DNA from: Sphingosinicella ginsenosidimutans
Lineage (GTDB): Bacteria > Pseudomonadota > Alphaproteobacteria > Sphingomonadales > Sphingomonadaceae
Reading direction: 5' to 3'
Length of the DNA stretch: 64,000 nt
NCBI RefSeq assembly: GCF_007995055.1
Contig: NZ_VOQQ01000001.1
Span: 2,091,001-2,155,000 of the forward strand
Part shown: positions 41,446 through 49,188 of the stretch, in pieces
Layout: the number at the start of each line of letters is the position of its first letter
How positions within the stretch are numbered: the first letter of the stretch is position 1
Position numbers and translations under genes: made by a program
The notes under the pieces: generated by a model
What the model saw: the letters and a program-made list of their open reading frames with translations, nothing else
What the model was told of the DNA's origin: nothing
The model's database searches: none

Positions 41446-43893
41446 GTGGCGTCGGCGTTCAAGATCGCGGTGGTTGGATCGGGTCCGGCGGGCATGTCGG
41501 CGGCCGGCCGCGCCGCGCAGCTCGGGCTCAGCCACATCCTGCTCGAAAAGACCGACCACCTTTCCGATACGATCTACAAATATCAGAAGGGCAAGCACGT
41601 CATGGCGACGCCGAGCCAGCTCGTGCTTCGCTCCGACATGGATTTCGAGGCGGGCAAGCGCGAGGCCATCCTCGAGGTGTGGGATCGCCAGGTGGCCGAA
41701 CGGCAGGTCAACGTCCGCATGAATGCGGAGGTGAAGAAGATCACCGGCAGCAAGGGCGATTTCACGCTCACCCTCACCAACGGCGAGGAGATCAAGGCCG
41801 AATATGTGATCCTCGGCATCGGCACGCAGGGCAATCCGAACAAGCTCAGGTGCGAGGGCGGCGATCTGCCGCACATCCAGTATACGCTCGACGATCCCGG
41901 CGAATATGTGGACGAGCATATCACCGTGATCGGATCGGGCGACGCCGGCATCGAGAATGCGATCGGCCTCGCCGCCGATCCCGAGCAGGGCAATGTCGTC
42001 ACCATCCTCAATCGATCACCGGAATTCGCGCGCGCGAAGCAGGGCAATATCGATCTCATCACCGAGGCGGGGCGCACCGGCCGGGTCAACGTGATGTGCG
42101 AGACGACGCCGGCGCGCGTCGTTCCCGGCTATCTCTATCTCGACACGCGCGACGGCGAGCAGAAGATCAAGTGCGATCGCATCATCGCGCGCATGGGCAC
42201 GGCGCCGCCGCGCAAGTTCGTCGAGGAATGCGGCATCCAGTTCACCAGCGACAGCGCCGACGCTTTCCCGGCCCTGTCGCCGCAGTTCGAGAGCAGCGTC
42301 CCCGGCATCTACGTGATCGGCGCGCTCGCCGGCTATCCGCTGATCAAGCATTGCATGAACCAGGGCTATGATGCCGTCGAGTTCATCAACGGCAATACCG
42401 ACCTCAAGCCGGCCGACGAGCCGTTGCTCGAAAAGAAGTTCGAAGGGCTGCCGGGCGCGCGAAGCGTCACCGAATGGCTCGCCTTCCTGCGCCGCCGCGT
42501 CAGCATCCTCAACGACCTGTCGATGCTCCAGATGCGCGAGTTCATGCTCGATTCCGAGCCGCGCGCCTATCGGGCCGGCGAGGTCGTCTTCCGCCGCAAC
42601 GAGCCGGGCGCCTCCTTGTTCGCGATCGCCGACGGCTCGCTGCTGGTCGAAATCGATCCCGCCAATCCCGACAGGACGGTGTCGATCGAGCGCGGCTCGA
42701 TCGTCGGCGAGGTCGGCCTCATTTCGGGCCGCAAGCGCGGCGCCACGGTGCGGACCGGCGAGGGCGCCATCGTCATCGAGATTCCGCGCAGCGCCGCGCT
42801 GAAGCTGATCGCGACCAACGATGCCGCCAAGCGCGAGATCACCCGCATCGCGACCGAACGCCAGCTGCTGCAGATGTTCGGATCGGTCTCGCCCGACGAT
42901 CTCAAGGAGGTGCTCGACACCGCCGAGATCAGAAACGTGCGCGCCGGCGAGACGATCATCAACGAGGGCGAGGAAGGCTATGACATCTTCGTCATCCGCC
43001 TCGGCTCGATGGTCGTGGAGAAATCGATCGGCGGGAAGCCGGTCTTCCTCTCCTATCTGCCCGCCGGCTCCTATGTCGGGGAAATGGCCCTGGTCGATCG
43101 CGGCCGGCGCACCGCGACGGTGCGCGCGGCGATCAAGTCCGAGGTCATCAGGCTCGATGGCGACGCCTTCCGCCGCCTGCTCGATCGCAAGCCGGAGCTG
43201 CTCGCGCGGTTCAAGCAGGACATGTCCTCGCGCCAGGAGCTGACCAGCTTCATCGAGGCGCGCAAGGACGGGTTCGGCGGCGTCGTCGACATGTATTCGC
43301 AGGTCGCCGGCTTCCTCGTCGAGAACGGCATCGGCGAGGCGACCGACGTGCTGCTGATCGACGAGAAACTGTGCATCGGCTGCGACAATTGCGAGCGCGC
43401 CTGCGCCGACAGCCACGAGGGCCTGTCCCGGCTCGATCGCGAGGCGGGGCGGACCTATGCCCATCTTCACGTGCCGACCTCATGCCGCCATTGCGAGCAT
43501 CCGCACTGCATGGCCGATTGCCCGCCCAACGCGCTCAATCGCGGGCCGGACGGCGAAGTCTATATCAACGACACCTGCATCGGCTGCGGCAATTGCCAGC
43601 GCAACTGCCCCTATGGCGTGATCCGGCTGGCCAAGGTTCCGCCGAAGAAGCCGGGCCTGCTCAAATGGCTGTTCTTCGGCTCGGGACCGGGGCCGGGCGA
43701 GGCCGACGAGAAGTGGGCGAAGAAAAACAAGTCGAAATCGGGCGCCGAAGCGCCCAAGAAGGCGATCAAGTGCGACATGTGTTCCGGCATCGAGGGCGGG
43801 CCGGCCTGCGTTCGGGCTTGCCCCACAGGGGCCGCGATCCGCGTGTCGCCGGAAGAGTTTCTCTCCGTGGCGAGGATGGGACAGGGGGGCTAG
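41446..43893 (+). CDS. Fused FAD oxidoreductase + two cNMP-binding domains + four [4Fe-4S] ferredoxin domain
   Basis: The product is 815 residues from GTG 41446. Residues 5-320 form a pyridine-nucleotide-disulfide-type flavoprotein without a CxxC: VVGSGPAGMSAAGRAAQLGL, VIGSGDAGIENAIG and SVPGIYVIGALAGYP. Two cyclic-nucleotide-binding domains follow, about 358-460 and 478-590. The second keeps the phosphate-binding Glu and Arg in GSYVGEMALVDRGRRTATVR. The C-terminus (640-800) has sixteen Cys in four groups, CIGCDNCERAC, CRHCEHPHCMADC, CIGCGNCQRNC and CDMC...CVRAC, like DmsB/HybA electron-transfer subunits. No signal peptide or membrane helix is seen. It should move electrons between NAD(P)H or flavin and a membrane partner under cNMP control. 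The next gene starts 3 bases later. Confidence 0.88.
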   Translation: MASAFKIAVVGSGPAGMSAAGRAAQLGLSHILLEKTDHLSDTIYKYQKGKHVMATPSQLVLRSDMDFEAGKREAILEVWDRQVAERQVNVRMNAEVKKITGSKGDFTLTLTNGEEIKAEYVILGIGTQGNPNKLRCEGGDLPHIQYTLDDPGEYVDEHITVIGSGDAGIENAIGLAADPEQGNVVTILNRSPEFARAKQGNIDLITEAGRTGRVNVMCETTPARVVPGYLYLDTRDGEQKIKCDRIIARMGTAPPRKFVEECGIQFTSDSADAFPALSPQFESSVPGIYVIGALAGYPLIKHCMNQGYDAVEFINGNTDLKPADEPLLEKKFEGLPGARSVTEWLAFLRRRVSILNDLSMLQMREFMLDSEPRAYRAGEVVFRRNEPGASLFAIADGSLLVEIDPANPDRTVSIERGSIVGEVGLISGRKRGATVRTGEGAIVIEIPRSAALKLIATNDAAKREITRIATERQLLQMFGSVSPDDLKEVLDTAEIRNVRAGETIINEGEEGYDIFVIRLGSMVVEKSIGGKPVFLSYLPAGSYVGEMALVDRGRRTATVRAAIKSEVIRLDGDAFRRLLDRKPELLARFKQDMSSRQELTSFIEARKDGFGGVVDMYSQVAGFLVENGIGEATDVLLIDEKLCIGCDNCERACADSHEGLSRLDREAGRTYAHLHVPTSCRHCEHPHCMADCPPNALNRGPDGEVYINDTCIGCGNCQRNCPYGVIRLAKVPPKKPGLLKWLFFGSGPGPGEADEKWAKKNKSKSGAEAPKKAIKCDMCSGIEGGPACVRACPTGAAIRVSPEEFLSVARMGQGG

Positions 43894-43896
43894 AAC

Positions 43897-44772
43897 GTGG
43901 CGAGCAGGGGGGTCGACCGCACCGATTTCGGCGAGGGGGCAGCGCATGAGAGCTTCCTCCAGTACAAGCGCTTCCGCTGGTTCAAGATCGCGGCACTCAT
44001 GTGCCTCTTCTTCATCGTCGTCTATGCGTTGGTGGAGATCACGCCGCGCCCGAACGGCGGCAGCTGGGAAGGGTATATCCTCGGCACGATCGCGGCGCTG
44101 CTGATCGTCTGGCTGGCGATGCTCGGCATCCGCAAGCGGGCGATGACCCGGGGCCGCTGGTCGCTGAAGGCGTGGACCTCGGCCCATGTCTATCTCGGCC
44201 TGTCGCTGATCGTGATCGCGACGTTGCACACCGGATTCCAGTTCGGGTGGAACGTCCACACGCTCGCTTATGTGCTGATGATGCTGGTCATCTTCTCCGG
44301 CGTCTACGGCATCTTCGTCTACGGGATGCTGCCGCAGGGCCTGTCGGACAGCCGCGCGGAGATGACCGGGCCGCAGATGATCGATGCGATCGGACAGCTC
44401 GACAAGCAGATCCAGATCGCCGCCCAGCCATTGTCCGATGCCGACAGCGAAGTGGTGCTCGGCTCGCTCGGCGAGGATCCGTTCGGCGGCGGCCTGATGC
44501 GGCGCTTGTCCGGGCGTTATCCGCGCTGCGGCAATCGCGAGGCGCTGCGCGTGATGCGCGGCCGGCTCGCCGAAAGTTCGGGCAAGGAAGCCGCGGCGAT
44601 CGAGCAGATCGTCCAGCTGCTCGAGCGCAAGGCGGCCGCGCTCCAGCGGGTCCGCGGCTATGTGCAGCGCCGCGCGCTTCTCGAAATCTGGCTTTACGTT
44701 CACGTGCCGATGACATTCGCGTGCATCGCTGCCCTGATCGCGCATATCATCAGCGTCTTCTTCTACTGGTAG
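43897..44772 (+). CDS. Membrane protein with di-haem b pattern
   Basis: The 291-residue product starts at GTG. Hydrophobic helices lie near residues 31-48, 58-77, 92-112, 119-143 and 262-289. Helix three carries His97 and His111 and the last helix His269 and His283. Both pairs are spaced by 13 residues, the geometry of proteins that hold two b haems between two helices, one near each membrane face. Between residues 150 and 255 is a cytoplasmic or periplasmic helical insert with DKQIQIAAQPLSDADSEVVL. No named family is certain. Its position between the iron-sulfur protein and the multihaem protein suggests it carries electrons across the membrane. Confidence 0.75.
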   Translation: MASRGVDRTDFGEGAAHESFLQYKRFRWFKIAALMCLFFIVVYALVEITPRPNGGSWEGYILGTIAALLIVWLAMLGIRKRAMTRGRWSLKAWTSAHVYLGLSLIVIATLHTGFQFGWNVHTLAYVLMMLVIFSGVYGIFVYGMLPQGLSDSRAEMTGPQMIDAIGQLDKQIQIAAQPLSDADSEVVLGSLGEDPFGGGLMRRLSGRYPRCGNREALRVMRGRLAESSGKEAAAIEQIVQLLERKAAALQRVRGYVQRRALLEIWLYVHVPMTFACIAALIAHIISVFFYW

Positions 44773-44785
44773 GGGGGTACCAGGG

Positions 44786-46648
44786 ATGGCGTTCGTCCTC
44801 AGGAACATCAGCTATTCCGCTGACGGTCGGCAGATCGTCCGCTCGTCGCGAATCCGCGACGATCTGTTGAAGATCGGACGCGATCCGGACAGCGACATCC
44901 GGTTGAACGACCTTGCCGTCGCGCTCCACCATGCGACGCTCGAGCAGGTGTCGGCGCAGACCCTCGGCGTCTCCGCGGAATCCGGGACGACGATCGACAT
45001 CGACGGCTCCCCGACGCAGGGCGGCCAGATCGATCTCGCCGCCGGCGGCACGATCCGCATCGGCCCGTTCCGGCTGCGCGTCTCGCCGCTCGAAATGGGG
45101 TCCGACGATATCGCGATCGACGTCGAGCGCGCGGACACGGAGGAGGAAGAGGACCGGTTCGATCCCCGCCGCTTCGCGCTCGCCTCGGTCATGCCGGGCA
45201 AGCGGCCGATCGCCTGGGTCTCGGTGCTTGCGGTGCTGGGCCTCTTCCTCGTCTGGCCGATCTGGTCCTTCACCACGCAGCCGCGCGGCGCCCAGACCGC
45301 CTACAGCAACAGCTTCCACGCCGATCAGACGTGGAGCCCTGGCGCTCTTTCGCGTGGGCACCAGGCGCTCGAGCATAATTGCACCGCCTGCCACGAACAG
45401 GCCTTCGTGTCGGTGCGCGACAGCTCCTGCCGCGCCTGCCACACCAATGTTCACGACCATGCCGATCAGGCGCGGATGCTCCGCGCGCGGCCGGAGGTGA
45501 GCGGGTTCGCGCGCCTTCGCCTCGCCGTCGCCGAAACGTTCGGCCAGGATCCGGGGCGCTGCGTCGATTGCCATATGGAGCATCTCGGCGCCCAGGAAAT
45601 GGCGCCGACGCCGCAGCAATTCTGCGCCGATTGCCATGCCGACCTGCGCTCGCGGCTGCCGGACACAAGGCTCGGCAACGTCACCGATTTCGGGCAGACC
45701 CATCCGCAGTTCCAGCCGGCGGTCCTCGTCAACTGGAACGGCGATCAGCCGCAGGTCCAGCGCGCCTCGCTCGACTCTAACCCACGCGAGCAGAGCAACC
45801 TCAAATTCCCGCACGCGCTGCACCTCCAGCCGACCGGCGGCGTCGCCCAGATGGCGCGCACGCTCCATGCCGCGAACGGCTATGGCCAGCAGCTCGAATG
45901 TTCGGACTGCCACACGCCGACGCCGGACGGCGTGCGGTTCCAGCCGATCGACATGCAGAGCGATTGCGCGGCCTGCCACAGCCTTGCCTTCGATCGCATC
46001 GGCGGCACGATCCGCACGCTTCGCCATGGCGACCCGCGGCAGGTGATCGCGGACATCCGCGCCTGGTATCGCGCCGGCGGCCCGCAGCGGCCGGCCGAGC
46101 TCGACGCCGGCCCCCGCGCCGTCCCGGGCGACGTGACGCAGATCCGCGCCGCGGTCCAGTTCGCCCGCGCCCAGGCGGGTCTCGGCGCCCGGTCCGACCA
46201 GGCGATCCGCGGCGTGTTCAGCCAGGGCGGCGCCTGCTTCGATTGCCACCAGGTCGTCCAGCCGGCGCCGGGCACGCTCGATTATTCGATCCGCCCGGTC
46301 ATGTTCACGCAGCGCTACATGCTGCACGGCTGGTTCGATCATAAGGCGCACCTTGTCGTGCAGCGGCCGGGCGGGCCGCGGCTGACGGGCACCCAGGCGT
46401 GCCTCTCCTGCCACCGGGCGGACCAGTCCTCGGATTCGAGCGATCTCATGATCCCGAACATGGAGAGCTGCCGCGCCTGCCACGGCGGCGAGCGGAGCAA
46501 TGCGCCGGTGCCGTCAGGCTGCGCGATGTGCCACGATTATCACATCAACGAAGGCACGCCGGCCATGCTGCTGCGGCAGCAGGTGCGCGGCCACCGTTGG
46601 GAAACCACCGTGATCCGCGTCCAGCCGGCAGCAGCGCCGTCACGCTGA
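44786..46648 (+). CDS. FHA-like domain fused to a periplasmic decahaem cytochrome c
   Basis: The product is 620 residues. Residues 1-105 look like an FHA domain (KIGRDPDSDIRLNDLAVALH), but only the Arg of the phosphothreonine site is clear; the usual Ser is Ala46. One membrane helix at about 142-160 (IAWVSVLAVLGLFLVWPIW) places the FHA inside and the rest outside. The outer part has ten CXXCH haem sites, at 199, 215, 259, 280, 372, 394, 484, 539, 562 and 579. Extra His residues can serve as distal ligands. It follows the di-haem membrane protein by 13 bases. It probably exchanges electrons with a periplasmic or surface partner. Confidence 0.88.
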   Translation: MAFVLRNISYSADGRQIVRSSRIRDDLLKIGRDPDSDIRLNDLAVALHHATLEQVSAQTLGVSAESGTTIDIDGSPTQGGQIDLAAGGTIRIGPFRLRVSPLEMGSDDIAIDVERADTEEEEDRFDPRRFALASVMPGKRPIAWVSVLAVLGLFLVWPIWSFTTQPRGAQTAYSNSFHADQTWSPGALSRGHQALEHNCTACHEQAFVSVRDSSCRACHTNVHDHADQARMLRARPEVSGFARLRLAVAETFGQDPGRCVDCHMEHLGAQEMAPTPQQFCADCHADLRSRLPDTRLGNVTDFGQTHPQFQPAVLVNWNGDQPQVQRASLDSNPREQSNLKFPHALHLQPTGGVAQMARTLHAANGYGQQLECSDCHTPTPDGVRFQPIDMQSDCAACHSLAFDRIGGTIRTLRHGDPRQVIADIRAWYRAGGPQRPAELDAGPRAVPGDVTQIRAAVQFARAQAGLGARSDQAIRGVFSQGGACFDCHQVVQPAPGTLDYSIRPVMFTQRYMLHGWFDHKAHLVVQRPGGPRLTGTQACLSCHRADQSSDSSDLMIPNMESCRACHGGERSNAPVPSGCAMCHDYHINEGTPAMLLRQQVRGHRWETTVIRVQPAAAPSR

Positions 46649-46652
46649 GCTT

Positions 46653-47513
46653 ATGCTCATCGCGCAGATCACGGACGTCCATCTGGGGTTCGATCCGACG
46701 ACCCCGGACGAGTTCAACCGCCAGCGCCTCGATGCGGCGCTGGCGGTGCTCGTCGCGATGACGCCGCGCCCGGATCTCCTGCTCGTGACCGGCGACATCG
46801 CCGATCAGGGCGACGATCGCCAGTCCTACCGCCGCTTTCGCGAGGCGATCGCCGAGGTGCCGTTCCCGGTCTACGGCGCGATGGGCAACCATGACGATCG
46901 GGCCGCCTATCGGGATGCCTTTCCCGACACGCCGGCGCCGGACGGATTCATCCAATATGCGATCGAGGATCACTCGCTTCGCATCCTCGTGCTCGACACG
47001 CTGGCCGAGGGGCGGCACGGCGGCGGCTATTGCGAGCGGCGGGCGGCCTGGCTCCGCGCGCGGCTCGACGAGCAGCCGGAGCGGCCGACCCTGATCGCGC
47101 TCCATCACCCGCCCGTGGCGACGGGGCTGAGCTGGCTCGACGAGAATCCCGACGCCGAATGGATGGAGCGGCTGCGCGACGTCGTCGACGGCCGCGACAA
47201 TGTCGTCGGGCTGATCGCCGGCCATCTCCACCGGCCGATCGTGACCTCATGGGCAGGGGCGATGCTGATCGTGTGCCCGTCGACCGCGCCCCAGGTGGCG
47301 CTCGATCTGGCGGCGGTCGATCCCGCGCAACCGGATGAGCGCGCGCTGATCGTCGCCGACGATCCCTGCTTCGCCCTGCATCTGTGGGACGGCCGCAACC
47401 TCGTCAGCCATTTCGACGCCGCGGCCGATCATGAAGTGCTGGCGCGCTACACGCCGGAATTGCAGCCGCTGGTGCAGCTGCTCCAGGCGGAGCGCAACGG
47501 CGGCGCCGATTAG
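46653..47513 (+). CDS. cpdA: CpdA-type class III cAMP phosphodiesterase
   Basis: The product is 286 residues. Calcineurin-like metal ligands are in order: AQITDVHLGFD (Asp8, His10), LLLVTGDIADQGD (Asp), GAMGNHDDR (Asn, His), IALHHPPVATG and GLIAGHLHRPI. The layout matches CpdA/class III 3',5'-cyclic AMP phosphodiesterases. Its ATG is 5 bases after the stop of the FHA-cytochrome gene, so it belongs to the same transcript. Hydrolysing cAMP next to a protein with two cNMP-binding domains points to a feedback role (inference). A general phosphodiesterase of the family remains possible. Confidence 0.85.
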   Translation: MLIAQITDVHLGFDPTTPDEFNRQRLDAALAVLVAMTPRPDLLLVTGDIADQGDDRQSYRRFREAIAEVPFPVYGAMGNHDDRAAYRDAFPDTPAPDGFIQYAIEDHSLRILVLDTLAEGRHGGGYCERRAAWLRARLDEQPERPTLIALHHPPVATGLSWLDENPDAEWMERLRDVVDGRDNVVGLIAGHLHRPIVTSWAGAMLIVCPSTAPQVALDLAAVDPAQPDERALIVADDPCFALHLWDGRNLVSHFDAAADHEVLARYTPELQPLVQLLQAERNGGAD

Positions 47514-47528
47514 CGCCGCCGCCCCGGA

Positions 47529-47921
47529 CTAACGGCAGCGCACCTCGCCCCGGTCGATCGCCGATCCGATCGCGGCGCCCGCGGCGGCCCCGGCGATCGT
47601 GCCGAGCACCTCCGAATGGCCAGAGGTGATGATGTTGCCGAGCACGCCGCCGGCGATGCCGCCGACGATCAGGCCCGTCGTCCCGTCCGAACGCCGGCAA
47701 TAATAGCGTCCGTCGCTGCCGCGATAGATGCGGTCCCGCCGGCTCAGGCGCCGCTCGCGATAACGGGCGTCGTCACGATAATAGCGGTCCGCATAATAGC
47801 CGCCATAAGCGGGATCGGGCCGGTTCCAGTCGTAGCGGCCATATTGGCTGCCCATCCCGTCGGTCGTGCAACCCGCAGCGAGGCACGTCGCCGCCAGCAG
47901 GCCCAGGTGAATTGCACGCAT
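47529..47921 (-). CDS. Glycine-zipper 2TM lipoprotein
   Basis: From ATG 47921 the product has 130 residues. MRAIHLGLLAATCLAAGCTT is a lipoprotein signal. An Arg/Tyr-rich middle (YYADRYYRDDARYRERRLSR) is followed by GLIVGGIAGGVLGNIITSGH and GTIAGAAAGAAIGSAIDRG, a glycine-zipper 2TM domain as in 17-kDa surface antigens. Such proteins sit in the outer membrane and are structural or stress-related. It is convergent with cpdA. Confidence 0.82.
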   Translation of the reverse strand: MRAIHLGLLAATCLAAGCTTDGMGSQYGRYDWNRPDPAYGGYYADRYYRDDARYRERRLSRRDRIYRGSDGRYYCRRSDGTTGLIVGGIAGGVLGNIITSGHSEVLGTIAGAAAGAAIGSAIDRGEVRCR

Positions 47922-48016
47922 CTCCCTCTCCTTCATGTGGTTGTGGGCGGTCAATGCGCGGGGCGTGGAATGGTTGCAGCGCCGCAACGGAGGAACGGTG
48001 GCGGCTGCGGCGCGCC

Positions 48017-48499
48017 TCAGGCGAGAAAGCCGGGATCGGCGACGATCCGGCCATCGATCCAGTCGGCGATGCCGGGGCGGAAGGGAATGAGCGCGCGCTT
48101 GCCCTCGGGGCGCTCGATCTCGAGCAGGTCGCCGGCGCCGAAATTCTCGACTCCCGTCACCGTGCCGAGCGGCGCGCCGGCCGCGTCGAAGCAGGGGAGC
48201 CCGATCAGGTCCGCATGATAATATTCGCCCTCCGGAAGCGGGGGCAAGGCGGCGCGGGGCACGGTGAGGAGGGTGCCGCGCAGCGCTTCCGCGGCGCCGC
48301 GATCGGCGATCTCGGCGAAGCGCGCGATCGCGCCGGCGCTGCCGGGACGGACCGCCTTCAACGTCAGCGGCCGCCCGTCGGCGAAAAGCTGCTTGTGAAC
48401 CTTGAGGCTCTCCGGCCCTTCGCCGAAGAGCTTGAGGCGCACCTCGCCGCCGACGCCGTGCGCACCGGCGACGGCGGCGAGGGTGACCTCGTCAGCCAA
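48017..48499 (-). CDS. rimM: Ribosome maturation factor RimM
   Basis: The product is 160 residues. VTLAAVAGAHGVGGEVRLKL is the typical RimM N-terminus, and LPEGEYYHADLIGLPCFDA opens the PRC-barrel domain, which ends LIPFRPGIADWIDGRIVADP. It aids late 30S assembly by binding S19. It follows rpsP with 2 bases between and begins with TTG, so it depends on coupling. The usual next genes, trmD and rplS, are not downstream here. Confidence 0.93.
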   Translation of the reverse strand: MADEVTLAAVAGAHGVGGEVRLKLFGEGPESLKVHKQLFADGRPLTLKAVRPGSAGAIARFAEIADRGAAEALRGTLLTVPRAALPPLPEGEYYHADLIGLPCFDAAGAPLGTVTGVENFGAGDLLEIERPEGKRALIPFRPGIADWIDGRIVADPGFLA

Positions 48500-48501
48500 G
48501 C

Positions 48502-49161
48502 TTACTCGGCCTTCTCGGCATCTTCCGCCGGGGCGGCGTCAGCGGCGCCCTCGGCCGGATCCTCGGCGGAAACGCCTTCGTCGCTCGCCGCATCGGCGGG
48601 CGTTGCCTCGCCGTCGACGGCCGGGGCTTCCTCGGCGGCAGGCGCCGCTTCGGCCGGGGCTTCCTCAGCCGCCGGCGCGTCCGGGCGCTCTTCGGCCAGC
48701 GCTTCGGCGACCGGCGATTCCGCGCTCTCCGACGATGCCTCGTCGATCAGCTCGGCGACGACCGCGACGGTCTCCGCCTCCTGCTGCTCCTCGGTCTGCG
48801 GCGCGGCTGCGGCCTCGGCGGCTTCGGCCGCCTTGTTCGCCCGCTCCTCGGCGCGCTCCTTCGCCTTCTCGCCCGGCTCGCCCTTCTTGGGGTTGCTGCG
48901 CGCGGCGCGCTCCTTGATGCCGGCGGCGTCGAGGAAGCGGAGCACGCGGTCGCTCGGCTGCGCGCCGACCGAGAGCCAGTGGCGGATGCGATCCGCGTCC
49001 AGCTTCACGCGCTCCGGATTGTCCTTGGCGAGCAGCGGATTGTAGCTGCCGACGCGCTCGATGAACTTGCCGTCGCGCGCGTTGCGGGCGTCGGCGACGA
49101 CGATCTTGTAATAAGGCCGCTTCTTCGCGCCGCCGCGAGCCAGCCGGATTGCTACTGCCAT
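48502..49161 (-). CDS. rpsP: 30S ribosomal protein S16 with long acidic C-terminal tail
   Basis: Residues 1-80 are a normal S16: [59 protein letters not shown]. The remaining 140 residues are an Ala/Glu/Pro-rich acidic extension, so the protein is 219 residues rather than about 80-90. Extended S16 tails occur in some alphaproteobacteria, but this one is long. It lies between ffh and rimM in the standard operon order. Confidence 0.95.
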   Translation of the reverse strand: MAVAIRLARGGAKKRPYYKIVVADARNARDGKFIERVGSYNPLLAKDNPERVKLDADRIRHWLSVGAQPSDRVLRFLDAAGIKERAARSNPKKGEPGEKAKERAEERANKAAEAAEAAAAPQTEEQQEAETVAVVAELIDEASSESAESPVAEALAEERPDAPAAEEAPAEAAPAAEEAPAVDGEATPADAASDEGVSAEDPAEGAADAAPAEDAEKAE

Positions 49162-49188
49162 TTGTTCATTCCTTTCTGAGTGATACGT

